From positions 1 through 33,546 of the IMG/VR virus record IMGVR_UViG_3300025711_000021: a DNA stretch of 33,546 nucleotides. The stretch is one strand, 5' to 3'. Origin of the DNA: a virus. How positions within the stretch are numbered: position 1 is the first letter of the stretch; every line of letters begins with the position of its first letter. This document shows positions 5,611 to 13,841 of the stretch, piece by piece. A program made the translations under genes and the position numbers. The notes under the pieces were generated by a model. The model was given only the letters and a program-made list of their open reading frames with translations. It did not search any database and had not been told where the DNA came from.

Positions 5611-8010
5611 TTACCAGCCGGTGGCTTCCCAGTAGCTGCCGCCGCTGTCCTGGCCGCAGGTGAAACCGATGTTATTGATAATTTGCGCCGTACCAAAGTT
5701 GTCGCTGAACGTCCCGCCGCCGCCATTGATGGCGCTCACCTGAACGTTGACGCAGGTGCTCGGGAAGGGAATGGGGAAATTCACCGTTGACCAGCCGCGA
5801 CTCCCTTTGTTGACGACGCCCCACTGCTTAATCATTCCTGTGTCACCGCAGCGCCACCAGCCGCCGCCGAGATTGGCGGTATTGGTATTGACCGGCTGCC
5901 GGTTATTGGGGCTGAAAACGCGCTGCCCCATCTCATAAATCCCGCCACCTTCGGCGGAAATACTCCCCTGCGTCGCCAGGTCACCGGTGCCGGTAAATCT
6001 GACAAACCCCGTTTGTACAGAATTCGCCTGATTAACGGTGCGGAAAAGAAAACCCCCCACGCCGCCGCCCCGGTTGTTCACAAAGTCGGATTCGCCCTGG
6101 CCGCCGCTTTCGTTCCAGCCTAAATAGGTCCCTTGCCCGTCGCCAGGGTGCGGGATGGTTATCGCCCGGAGATAATTCGCCGTGACGCGACCGTTGACAT
6201 CACCGCCCGCGCGGGGCAATGCGCCCACATTATCCGCATTCAGCCCGATATCCTGGGTGCCATCAAACGCCACACCGGCAATTTTGCGGGCGGTGGCGAG
6301 TTTGGACGCGGCGACTGCCGTCCCGCCCGCCGGTAACGCGCCGATGTCTGCCGGTGTCGGTTTGTTCGCCTGGCAGTAAATTTCATTCCAGGCCGTCCAG
6401 GGACCATCGACGCCGTTCCACGCCCCCGACGCGCCACGGGTAAACTGTCGTCCGTTGTTGTTAAAGGCAATCTGCTGCGTCGCATTCGGTCCCCAGGTCA
6501 CGAAAATCACGCCGACAAACCCGTTCATCGGATAGCCTTTGTCCGTGGTCGCGGCGGCGGCACCGGGCACGCCGTAATGCCCGAGCATGGCCGTGCCGTG
6601 CAGCGCGTTGGGCGAGTCTGTCGCGGTTAAATTGGCGCGAATTTTAAAGGCCGTCGCCACCTCATCCGCCAGCGCCTTTTCACTGGCGGCGCTTTGCGCA
6701 GCAGTCCATGCCCCCACGTCGGCGGCGGTGGGTTTGTTATTCGCGCTGTACGTGGGCACCCACTCTTTCCAGGGACCATCGACGCCGTTCCAGTCAGCGG
6801 ACAACCCGCGATTCCAGATATTGCCCGTGAACGTGACGTACATCTGCTGACAGCCGTAGGCGCTTGGTGTGACATACAACGTGCCTGCGATACCCTGCGG
6901 ATAGTGCAACGCCGCCGTGGCGTTGGCATTTTTAGGCTGCGCGTACAGGGCGGCGCTTCCGGCTCCGCTGGCAAAGCCCAGGGTATTAATATCCGTGGTT
7001 GTCAGGATGACCGACGGCACCGTGACGGAGTTCACCGCGCTGGCCTGCACCCAGTCACGCCAGGGTCCGTCCGTGCCATTCCAGGATGCATTGAGCGCAC
7101 GCGTCCACACCATGCCGGTATTTTGCACGGTGTAACGCTGCAGCACGCCGCCCGTCCAGGACGCGGGGATAACCTCCAGCACGCCCGCCGCCTGTGAACC
7201 GGCGGGATAGCCATTGGCGACGGTGGCATTCGCGCCGGTGCTTTGCACGTAAACCCCGATTTTTGCCAGATTAAACGTATTGATATTCGCGGTGCCTAGA
7301 ACGGCGGACGCGACAGGCAGCGCCCCCACGTCTGCCGCCGTCAGGGTAATGTCAGCGCCCAGCGCTTTATTGTTCACCTTGCGGGTGGACGGTACGCGGG
7401 TGTTGGCATTGTCGTTAGCGGACTTGACCGCTTTGGGCGTGGCGGCCAGCGCTTCGCTGGTACTGCTGACCGAGCTGTTAAGCTGCACAAAACCCTTTGC
7501 CGTCAGCGTGCCGTCGGGGTGGTTACGGGATTTTTCATGTGCGGCCAGCAGGTCATTCACATACTGCTCGGTGGCCATAATCACCGAGTCGTCGATCAGC
7601 AGGCTGATGGCCTCGGTATTGCTGACCGCAATCACCATCCGCAACGTCTGCGTGCGGCCTGAACCTTCCGCCAAAGTGGGCTTGTAAGTGTCCGCCATGT
7701 TGCAGACAGCAATCAGGGTGCCGTCGTCAGCAAACAGCCCCATTTCACGCATCCAGAAGCCACCGACGCTCGCAGAGAGTACCGCCTCAGCAATCACCCA
7801 GTTTCCGTGCGACGGGTCAAGCTTCAGCGAGTTGAGCGGCGTGCGGTACACCTCTTTAACCAGTTTTGTCTGTGTGGCAACCGGCGTGGTCGCCTTGCCG
7901 TTGCCGTCACCGACGGCAAGCTGCGTGATGTTGATATCAGTCCCCGCCGCAATGGCCGCCGCGATGCGCGACTGGCCGAGCGTGGTGACAACGGATTTAA
8001 ATGTGCTCAT
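5611..8010 (-). CDS. H: Tail fibre protein H with three knob-type repeats
   Basis: A 799-aa host-recognition fibre. The N-terminal 150 residues form the collar/attachment domain that fixes the fibre to the baseplate (MSTFKSVVTTLGQSRIAAAI...; FWMREMGLFADDGTLIAVCN). A linker with ADVGALP-type repeats follows. Three related modules of about 100 aa then each end in WNG.DGPW..W, at about residues 310, 405 and 530, resembling pyocin-knob fibre domains. The C-terminus (about 715-799: GGGWWRCGDTGMIKQWG to the GGSYWEATGW end) is a gp53-like tip that likely contacts the receptor. Two modules share an identical DNA tract, so recombination could change copy number. The gene is intact. Confidence 0.93.
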   Translation of the reverse strand: MSTFKSVVTTLGQSRIAAAIAAGTDINITQLAVGDGNGKATTPVATQTKLVKEVYRTPLNSLKLDPSHGNWVIAEAVLSASVGGFWMREMGLFADDGTLIAVCNMADTYKPTLAEGSGRTQTLRMVIAVSNTEAISLLIDDSVIMATEQYVNDLLAAHEKSRNHPDGTLTAKGFVQLNSSVSSTSEALAATPKAVKSANDNANTRVPSTRKVNNKALGADITLTAADVGALPVASAVLGTANINTFNLAKIGVYVQSTGANATVANGYPAGSQAAGVLEVIPASWTGGVLQRYTVQNTGMVWTRALNASWNGTDGPWRDWVQASAVNSVTVPSVILTTTDINTLGFASGAGSAALYAQPKNANATAALHYPQGIAGTLYVTPSAYGCQQMYVTFTGNIWNRGLSADWNGVDGPWKEWVPTYSANNKPTAADVGAWTAAQSAASEKALADEVATAFKIRANLTATDSPNALHGTAMLGHYGVPGAAAATTDKGYPMNGFVGVIFVTWGPNATQQIAFNNNGRQFTRGASGAWNGVDGPWTAWNEIYCQANKPTPADIGALPAGGTAVAASKLATARKIAGVAFDGTQDIGLNADNVGALPRAGGDVNGRVTANYLRAITIPHPGDGQGTYLGWNESGGQGESDFVNNRGGGVGGFLFRTVNQANSVQTGFVRFTGTGDLATQGSISAEGGGIYEMGQRVFSPNNRQPVNTNTANLGGGWWRCGDTGMIKQWGVVNKGSRGWSTVNFPIPFPSTCVNVQVSAINGGGGTFSDNFGTAQIINNIGFTCGQDSGGSYWEATGW

Positions 8011-8019
8011 AACGTCCTC

Positions 8020-8547
8020 TTATGCGGGGTAAACGGTCAGCAGTTCGCCCAGGTAGTGCGCCGCGCCGGTGTAAACGTCGCCTTTGATATCCTGGGTGAT
8101 GGTCAGGCCAATCAGATGGCGGCTGGCCGGTTTGGCGTCGGCAATCAGCCTTTCCATTTCCAAATACATTTCCTCGGTGATGCCGGTTTCCAGCACGCCG
8201 ATATCCAGGCGAAACGTGCCGGGTTCGTCATTCGTTTCCCACCACTCGGTCACGTTAATCAGGTAGCCGAGCGGCTCCACCACGCGCCGGATGGCACCGA
8301 TAGTTCCCTTATGGCAGTGAATGAACCAGGCGGACTGAATGACGCGGCGCTTGGTGGCGACAGGCCAGTTTTCATCCCAGCGGTCAACCGACAGCGCCCA
8401 CGCCAGGTACGGTAAAAACCTGGCCGGACAGGTCAGCGGATCCCAAAGCTGCCGCAGCGGCACCGGCACGTTTTCAAGCGCGGCGCAGGCCTCGGCGGCG
8501 GCAACTTCCAGCGCCGAGGAACCGACGGGCAGCAGGCGATCACTCAT
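8020..8547 (-). CDS. I: Baseplate / tail formation protein I
   Basis: A 175-aa protein matching P2 I in length and features: SDRLLPVGSSALEVAAAEAC, LWDPLTCPARFLPYLAWALS, and SAWFIHCHKGTIGAIRRVVEP. It is part of the baseplate wedge and precedes H by 9 bp. Its start overlaps the end of J by 8 bp, which indicates translational coupling. Confidence 0.93.
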   Translation of the reverse strand: MSDRLLPVGSSALEVAAAEACAALENVPVPLRQLWDPLTCPARFLPYLAWALSVDRWDENWPVATKRRVIQSAWFIHCHKGTIGAIRRVVEPLGYLINVTEWWETNDEPGTFRLDIGVLETGITEEMYLEMERLIADAKPASRHLIGLTITQDIKGDVYTGAAHYLGELLTVYPA

Positions 8548-9448
8548 CGTAGCCGCCCACTTTCAGGGTGTACGCGGTGCAGAATGACGCCTGCGTTTTA
8601 TCCAGCTCGATGTCAGCGGCGGGGCTTTTCAGCTCCACCCGCTGCACACCCTCAACGTGCAGCGCGGCATAAATGGCGGACAGCCGGATGTCGCGGCCTA
8701 AACGGTGCTGCGCGGTGGTGTAGGCGATAAGCTTCGCTTCGGCAGCTTCGCGGATAGGTTCGGCTTCCGGACCCGGAAACAGATACAGCACGGCGTCAAT
8801 GGTGTAATTCACGACGGTTGCTGACTGGACGGTCACGCGGTCAGCCACGGGGCGCACGTTCTCGTCATTGAGCGCGGCCTGTACTTTCGCCAGCAGGTCG
8901 GCGGGCGCGGTGCCGTTGCCGGTCTGTGCCAGCACGGAAATCGTTACGCAGGCGGGCGACGGACTGATGACCGAAATATCCGCCACCCGCCCGTCAGCCG
9001 AGCGCCCGTGATACTCATACGCGCCGACCGGACCCGCCACGCTCAGCCCTTCAAACGCCTGCTGTGCGCGGATACGCAAATCCGCATCGCTTTCCATCAC
9101 TGCCGCCACGGCGGGCATGCTGACCGTATCCGCAGGCGTGATGGTCAGGCGCTCCACGCTGAACGTCGCGGCGATATTGTCCAGATCCGTACCGGTGGCA
9201 TACGCCAGCATCACCGCCTGCGCCGCTTCGTTAACCCGCTGACGCAGGATCACTTCGCGGTAAGCGTTCTCCTCCAGCAGCTTCACCATCGGCTCAGACT
9301 CCAGGGTCAATGTGCGGGCGATGGCGGCTTGCTGGTCTTCGGGGTAAAGCGACACCAGCGTGGCTTTACGTTCCGCCAGGAGAATTTCGTAATCCAGCAC
9401 CTCCACCACGTCAGGGGCGGGTAACTGGCTGAGATCAATCGTTGCCAT
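8540..9448 (-). CDS. J: Baseplate assembly protein J
   Basis: A 302-aa protein, the expected length for P2 J, a wedge protein related to T4 gp6. Typical segments are MATIDLSQLPAPDVVEVLDY, LREVILRQRVNEAAQAVML-like text near residue 65, and LRIRAQQAFEGLSVAGP. It lies between W and I in the V operon and looks complete. Confidence 0.93.
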   Translation of the reverse strand: MATIDLSQLPAPDVVEVLDYEILLAERKATLVSLYPEDQQAAIARTLTLESEPMVKLLEENAYREVILRQRVNEAAQAVMLAYATGTDLDNIAATFSVERLTITPADTVSMPAVAAVMESDADLRIRAQQAFEGLSVAGPVGAYEYHGRSADGRVADISVISPSPACVTISVLAQTGNGTAPADLLAKVQAALNDENVRPVADRVTVQSATVVNYTIDAVLYLFPGPEAEPIREAAEAKLIAYTTAQHRLGRDIRLSAIYAALHVEGVQRVELKSPAADIELDKTQASFCTAYTLKVGGYDE

Positions 9449-9451
9449 AAT

Positions 9452-9802
9452 TCAGCTCACAGGAAGGGTTAAGGAAATGGCGGCGGACGTGTCTTTGCGG
9501 GTGCCGGTAATATCCACCACCATTTTTCCGTCAAACGTCATTTCAAAGGTGATGCCAGTGAGGGTGACGCGTGGCTCCCATTTCAAAATCGCGCTGTAAC
9601 AGGCCGCCATGATTTGCAGGCGCAGCGCCGCATTCTGCGGGCGGTCAGTCAGTATCGATAGCAGTGAACCATAGTCACGGCGCATGACGCGGGAACCGAC
9701 AGGCGTGCGCAGAATGTCGCTGACCGACTGCTGAATATGTGCCAGGTCTTCGACGCTGCGCCCCGTGTCGCGAGCCAGACCGATGTATTTGGCGTTAGTC
9801 AT
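9452..9802 (-). CDS. W: Baseplate protein W (gp25-like)
   Basis: A 116-aa lysozyme-fold wedge protein of the T4 gp25 family. It shows the family core: DILRTPVGSRVMRRDYGSLL with the RxDYG motif, then LTDRPQNAALRLQIMAA. It overlaps V by 4 bp (ATGA) and precedes J by 3 bp. Confidence 0.94.
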   Translation of the reverse strand: MTNAKYIGLARDTGRSVEDLAHIQQSVSDILRTPVGSRVMRRDYGSLLSILTDRPQNAALRLQIMAACYSAILKWEPRVTLTGITFEMTFDGKMVVDITGTRKDTSAAISLTLPVS

Positions 9803-10440
9803 GACGGCACCTGCGTCTGACCGCCGCCCGTCTGGACGCCGCCGTGTTTATGGGTGTGCACCACCACGCCGTTTGACGTCAGGTTGCCACCTGAGTGGGT
9901 GAGGTTCCCGGTCATCGTGCCGCCTTGTTTCACCTCCAGGCTGCCCGTGGTGAGCTTTTTGGTGCAGACCACCTCCGGCGTGTCGAGCGTGATGCGCGTT
10001 TTCGCCGTGCAGGTGATATCCGGTGCAGTTACAGCGACCTTATCCGCGGCGTTCACCGTGGCGGACTTGATACCGGTAGCCAGCAACGCGCCGGTCTTCG
10101 GCTCGTACTCAATTACCGCGCCGTCAGGAAACGTGACATGCACGGCATCGGCTGACGCCGACGGCGCGGGGAAGTCATCAGAGAAAACCCCCGGCATCAC
10201 AAAGGCGGTATCCAGCTCACCGCCCAGGCAAAACAGCAAAACCTGTTCACCGGCGGACGGTGCCCACCAGGAACGGGAGCGCCCCGCGCGGGAAGTCAGC
10301 CAGTGCAGCCAGTCCGTGACGTTGCCGCCGGTGTTAACGCGACAGGTTGCCGCATCCAAATCCACCTCGGCAACGGTGCCAATACGGATCAGATTGCGCA
10401 GCAGGCGCGGAATGTCGTTGTTTGGGATGGATGTATTCAT
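9799..10440 (-). CDS. V: Baseplate spike protein V
   Basis: A 213-aa membrane-puncturing spike, first gene of the V-W-J-I-H-G operon. The N-terminal OB-like part includes ATCRVNTGGNVTDWLHWLTS and PSAGEQVLLFCLGGELDTAF. The C-terminus is a beta-helix repeat (TLDTPEVVCTKKLTTGSLEV) ending HTHKHGGVQTGGGQT. In P2 this His-rich apex binds iron, and the HTHKH cluster here should do the same. Confidence 0.94.
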   Translation of the reverse strand: MNTSIPNNDIPRLLRNLIRIGTVAEVDLDAATCRVNTGGNVTDWLHWLTSRAGRSRSWWAPSAGEQVLLFCLGGELDTAFVMPGVFSDDFPAPSASADAVHVTFPDGAVIEYEPKTGALLATGIKSATVNAADKVAVTAPDITCTAKTRITLDTPEVVCTKKLTTGSLEVKQGGTMTGNLTHSGGNLTSNGVVVHTHKHGGVQTGGGQTQVPS

Positions 10441-10486
10441 GGGTAAAAGAATGCCCCCCTGTCAGGCGGCATACAATTTGAGGCGG

Positions 10487-10507
10487 GTTGATGGCGGGTG
10501 GCACAAC
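10487..10507 (-). promoter_or_regulatory. Possible degenerate Ogr site upstream of V
   Basis: The minus strand reads GTTGTGCCA...CATCAAC, sharing GTTGTGCCA with the F-promoter site, but its right half is CAA rather than ACA. It lies about 50-70 bp before the V start, closer than expected for a -55 activator site. Weak candidate. Confidence 0.25.
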
Positions 10508-10529
10508 ACGGGGATCACTGACTGAAGAA

Positions 10530-10554
10530 TATTAGCTCAAACTTGAGCTGACAC
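10530..10554 (+). repeat. Left arm of imperfect inverted repeat flanking the PIN cassette
   Basis: A 25-base arm starting TATTAGCTCA and ending CTGACAC. It matches the minus strand of 12399-12423 at 21 of 25 positions. The arm itself contains the palindrome AGCTCAA-ac-TTGAGCT. The 400 bp from the V start to the PIN cassette otherwise hold the V upstream region, then an AT-rich stretch with the cassette promoter. Confidence 0.65.
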
Positions 10555-10704
10555 ATTTCGTAGGTAGAACATCATTAAATCTGACAGTCTGGTTTGGCGA
10601 AAAACAGACTTCCCAGAGATTTATACACATAGTCTCTTGAACTGCATAGGGAGTACCTGCCATGGTTGTGGCTATTGTGAGTGCTAGAAAAAATATCTTT
10701 ACGA

Positions 10705-10733
10705 TTTAGATGGTTGAGTTAAAATTCTATAAT
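10705..10733 (+). promoter_or_regulatory. Promoter of the leader peptide / PIN cassette
   Basis: TTTAGA (10705-10710), a 17-bp spacer, and a perfect TATAAT (10728-10733). A transcript from about 10740 would begin some 20 nt before the small leader ORF. Confidence 0.65.
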
Positions 10734-10760
10734 TACCTTCAATGAATTAGAGAGAAAATA

Positions 10761-10832
10761 ATGTTTCAGTTAGGTTCATTTATGGGTGCGGGAGTTTTAA
10801 TTAATATTGGTTTGGTGGAATTTATCATTTAA
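10761..10832 (+). CDS. 23-aa hydrophobic leader peptide
   Basis: ATG to TAA encoding MFQLGSFMGAGVLINIGLVE plus FII, preceded by a purine-rich AGAGAGAAAATA. The peptide is almost wholly hydrophobic and could span a membrane. It sits between the cassette promoter and the PIN gene, 20 bp before the latter. It may be a regulatory leader, a small membrane toxin or partner, or chance; nothing in the sequence decides. Confidence 0.4.
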   Translation: MFQLGSFMGAGVLINIGLVEFII

Positions 10833-10852
10833 ATATCTTATGGGTGACTTAT

Positions 10853-12160
10853 ATGAAAGAAGAATTTAGTGGGTTTTATGGATTGGAAGAAGAAGAAGTC
10901 GAAAATCTTTATCGGAACAAGGAAACAGTTTTTATCTTTGATACTAATATATTACTCAACCTCTATCGCTGTGAAAAAAAAACCCGCGATACATTTATTT
11001 CAATCTGGAAAAGCATGAAAGAACAAGTGTGGGTTCCTTATCATGTAATACTTGAATATCAAAGAAATAGAATCCAATCTATCGAAGATAATGTTAACGA
11101 TTTAGATAGTATTCCTAAAGAGCTTGAGTTAAAAATAATTGAAATATTTAATAATTTAAAGAATTCGAAAAGTTCAACCATATCACGGTATAGTGAACTT
11201 AATAAGGAAATTGAAAAGTTAGAAGAAAAGGTAATTGCAGCAGTCAAATTATTCAAAACAAATCAGATTGAAAAAAGAATTGATTTTATTGATTTAATTA
11301 ATAAAAAAGACGTCGTGAGAGAATCGCTTGATGGTCTTTTAAGCAACCGAATTGGAAAAGCTCCTAGCCAAGATGAAATTGACAATATTAACAACAAAGG
11401 AAAGCAGAGATATAAAATTAAAACTGGCCCGGGTTTTTCTGATGAGAAAGAAAAATCCAAGTTAGAGAATTATAATTTTAATGGAATTGAATACACTCCA
11501 ATGTTTGGTGATCTATACATATGGCAAGAGATATTAGATTATGTTAAAAATAATCAGCTTAAAAATGTCATTTGGGTGTCGAATGATTTAAAAAAAGACT
11601 TCATTTACATAACAAATAGAAATAAAAAAAGAGGCGCAAGAGAAGATCTTAGAACTGAAATGAAAATAAATTCTGGGTGCCAGAATTTCACTGCGCATTC
11701 AATTAAGTCTTTTTTACATCATATAAATAAAGTTTCAACGATAAAGATGAGCGAGAAAGCCATTTCAGAATTAATTCAAACAGGAAGGGTGAGTATTTCA
11801 GACTCATACTTTATATCTCTAAATGAACCCTATGAAATAGCTGGAGTTCTAACCCGGCAGTTCAAAGGATTATCAAGGTTAGCTCATAAATTAAAGTCAA
11901 TGATAGTTGATCTCAATGAAAAAATCAAAACACACGGTAATGATGGGGACTATATAATGCATCTAAGCATGGAAAGTGCGGAGATAGAGCAAAATATTTC
12001 TGACGTAAACAAATTATTACTTAAAGTAGTTTCACTTCAAAGTAGATTTAATGAATCTTACGAAAGCGATTCATTTAAGAAAGAGTTTCTTGAGTTTTTC
12101 AAAGAGTCGTCGTATTACGTAAAAACAGCGTATAATAACGACTCGCAAGCATCTATATAA
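10853..12160 (+). CDS. PIN-like domain nuclease, probable anti-phage cargo
   Basis: A 435-aa protein. The ATG at 10853 is preferred over GTG 10844 because GGGTGA stands upstream at good spacing. It resembles the large PIN_8/DUF4935-type proteins, predicted metal-dependent RNases: FIFDTNILLNLYR with D30, VPYHVILEYQRNR with E68, then a long helical insertion (about residues 75-205). MFGDLYIW (D220) and VIWVSNDLKKDF (N244, D245) complete an acidic site. The C-terminal 150 residues are helical and unrecognised. The gene is far more AT-rich than the flanking S and V genes and runs against them, so it is an acquired moron. No antitoxin gene is visible beyond the leader peptide. An abortive-infection role is inference. 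Confidence 0.75.
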   Translation: MKEEFSGFYGLEEEEVENLYRNKETVFIFDTNILLNLYRCEKKTRDTFISIWKSMKEQVWVPYHVILEYQRNRIQSIEDNVNDLDSIPKELELKIIEIFNNLKNSKSSTISRYSELNKEIEKLEEKVIAAVKLFKTNQIEKRIDFIDLINKKDVVRESLDGLLSNRIGKAPSQDEIDNINNKGKQRYKIKTGPGFSDEKEKSKLENYNFNGIEYTPMFGDLYIWQEILDYVKNNQLKNVIWVSNDLKKDFIYITNRNKKRGAREDLRTEMKINSGCQNFTAHSIKSFLHHINKVSTIKMSEKAISELIQTGRVSISDSYFISLNEPYEIAGVLTRQFKGLSRLAHKLKSMIVDLNEKIKTHGNDGDYIMHLSMESAEIEQNISDVNKLLLKVVSLQSRFNESYESDSFKKEFLEFFKESSYYVKTAYNNDSQASI

Positions 12161-12178
12161 TTAATTGAAAACACAACC

Positions 12179-12215
12179 ACTTTGGCATACTCAATTAGAA
12201 TGAATATGCCAAAGT
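12179..12215 (+). terminator. Hairpin after the PIN gene
   Basis: ACTTTGGCATA (12179-12189) and TATGCCAAAGT (12205-12215) form a perfect 11-bp stem with a 15-base loop, 19 bp after the stop codon. It lacks a clear T tract, so it may protect the transcript end rather than terminate. The following 180 bp to the S gene are AT-rich with no gene I can see. Confidence 0.5.
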
Positions 12216-12398
12216 TAAATGACTTACCTATTATTAATGAAATCTTAATTCAAATTTATTTATTTCTGCCTTATGATCGCTTTATCTAATTTCAAGAATA
12301 AGATGGCGATATCCCGACCGTAGATATATCAAAGTAGGCAACGTCCGCTTATGGCACAGATCTCCCCGTCTGATTAGGTTTGGCTCTGCGCCGCAGTT

Positions 12399-12423
12399 AT
12401 GTCAGGTGAAGTCTGAGCTAATA
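12399..12423 (-). repeat. Right arm of inverted repeat flanking the PIN cassette
   Basis: The minus strand runs from TATTAGCTCA to CTGACAT, matching 10530-10554 at 21 of 25 bases. The arm includes the last codons and the stop of gene S, so the copy on the V side looks like a diverged inverted copy of the end of S. Confidence 0.65.
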
Positions 12424-12860
12424 AGTATTAGCAATTCATCTTCCACAATCTTCATATCCTCCGCGTCCAGCCCTAACATCGGGCGCGCCGGATACTGCAT
12501 TTCTTTTGCGCGAACGGACGGGCGATCCCGCAGCCCGTACTGATGCACTTTCGCCATGCGCTGAACCTGACCGGTGAATTCCACCACCGCGTTGTCAGCG
12601 GTGCCTTTGGCCTTCATGTATTTGGCCGTGCGCAATCTGGCGAACATCTCCCGCTTAATGCGGCCTTTCTTTGCCCGCAAAGGCTGCGGGCGTCGCGGGG
12701 TGAACGGCTGCCCTTCCGGCGTAACCTGCTGCTTAATGCGCTGCTGCTGATGTTTGCGCAGACGCTTCGCAATGGTCGCCGCCATCGCCTTCCGGCTTTG
12801 CGGTGACAGCGCGGCAATTAGCCCCGCCAGACGGGTATCAAAGGCTGACAGTTCACTCAT
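12402..12860 (-). CDS. S: Tail completion protein S
   Basis: A 152-aa protein, near the roughly 150 aa of P2 S (phage virion morphogenesis family). Typical segments are LSAFDTRLAGLIAALSPQSRK, AKRLRKHQQQRIKQQVTPEG and QRMAKVHQYGLRDRP. It acts with R in tail completion. It overlaps the 3' end of R by 8 bp. Confidence 0.93.
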   Translation of the reverse strand: MSELSAFDTRLAGLIAALSPQSRKAMAATIAKRLRKHQQQRIKQQVTPEGQPFTPRRPQPLRAKKGRIKREMFARLRTAKYMKAKGTADNAVVEFTGQVQRMAKVHQYGLRDRPSVRAKEMQYPARPMLGLDAEDMKIVEDELLILISSDFT

Positions 12861-13320
12861 GCCACTGGCTCACTAACTCGCCGTGCAGATACAGTTCACG
12901 CGACCTTTCCACCGGCTCAGGCAGCGGCGGTTCCGGAAAATGCTCTACGTACAGACCGGCATCAATCTGTTTCACAATCACGCGCTCGGTGAGCTGCACA
13001 TCAATAGCGATATCGTAGGTACCATCATCGAGCATATCGGCCTTAAATTTAAAGCCGGTCTGCTGCTTTTCCGGTGTCGCCATAATGTCCGGCTGGTTCT
13101 CACGCAGCCACGCCAGGATAGGCACAATAATCAGATCGCAGTCCTGGGCAAAGTTGGTGATCAGCAGCTCCGTCTGGTACTGATACTCAAACGACAGCGA
13201 GCTGGCTAACGTGGAAACGATGCGGCCATTATCCACAAACATCCGCAGGGTGTCGGGGCTGGTTTGCAGCACCGGCACGGCGTCAGTTAACGCTTTTCTC
13301 AGCTGGGCGGGTTTTAACAC
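12853..13320 (-). CDS. R: Tail completion protein R
   Basis: A 155-aa protein equal in length to P2 R. It begins MLKPAQLRKALTDAVPVLQ and has the central SSLSFEYQYQTELLITNFAQ block. It lies between the lysis cassette and S and overlaps lysC by 38 bp. It is required for a stable tail top. Confidence 0.93.
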   Translation of the reverse strand: MLKPAQLRKALTDAVPVLQTSPDTLRMFVDNGRIVSTLASSLSFEYQYQTELLITNFAQDCDLIIVPILAWLRENQPDIMATPEKQQTGFKFKADMLDDGTYDIAIDVQLTERVIVKQIDAGLYVEHFPEPPLPEPVERSRELYLHGELVSQWHE

Positions 13321-13573
13321 GGTGTTCCTCCTGGCATTGTTTGACCGCTTCCACCTGGAGGCCGCAGGTGGTCAGCGCGGCCTCCAGGTTTCTGACGTCA
13401 CTGCTTAAATCGCCGTTAGTGACCGGTGCGCTTGCCGGTATCGGGCAACTGGTTACCGCCGGACAGCCAACGTAAATAATCTGCGGCGCTGGCAAAGGCG
13501 GGACGGGCGTGCATCCGGCCAATGCCGTCAGGCAGACGAGCAGCGTACCAGTCGCGCATTTCCTGATTTTCAT
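13283..13573 (-). CDS. lysC: Outer-membrane spanin subunit LysC (Rz1-like lipoprotein)
   Basis: A 96-aa lipoprotein, overlapping lysB out of frame as Rz1 overlaps Rz. The start at 13573 is chosen because AAGG lies 8 nt upstream and a signal peptide follows directly: MKIRKCATGTLLVCLTALAG-C, with LAGC as the lipobox. A proline-rich segment (TPVPPLPAP) typical of o-spanins comes next. With LysB it should fuse inner and outer membranes at the end of lysis. Confidence 0.85.
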   Translation of the reverse strand: MKIRKCATGTLLVCLTALAGCTPVPPLPAPQIIYVGCPAVTSCPIPASAPVTNGDLSSDVRNLEAALTTCGLQVEAVKQCQEEHRVKTRPAEKSVN

Positions 13574-13841
13574 TGAGTAACCTTTGAATTGTGTATTCAC
13601 GTACGCGTGCCAGCTCACCCGCCTGTGAGAGCTGGGTGCGCAGGCTTTGCTCCTGGCGTTCCCGCGATACGGCCTCATCGTTCAGGCGGTGAATGGCGTT
13701 GTCTCGGCTTTCAATACCAGCGGACAGCGTGCCGATAATGCGCTGCGCCTGGTCGGCTTTATCATGCAGGCCGCCGATACGCCAGGTTTGCAGTCCCGCC
13801 AGCGCGCAGGCTGCCAGCAGTAACAAAATTAAAATGCGCAT
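13416..13841 (-). CDS. lysB: Inner-membrane spanin subunit LysB (Rz-like)
   Basis: A 141-aa protein, the same length as P2 LysB. Residues 1-20 (MRILILLLLAACALAGLQTW) form the N-terminal membrane anchor, followed by a long periplasmic coiled coil (about 28-100). Its ATG overlaps the endolysin stop as TGATG. The 3' half encodes lysC in another frame. Confidence 0.88.
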   Translation of the reverse strand: MRILILLLLAACALAGLQTWRIGGLHDKADQAQRIIGTLSAGIESRDNAIHRLNDEAVSRERQEQSLRTQLSQAGELARVREYTIQRLLNENQEMRDWYAARLPDGIGRMHARPAFASAADYLRWLSGGNQLPDTGKRTGH

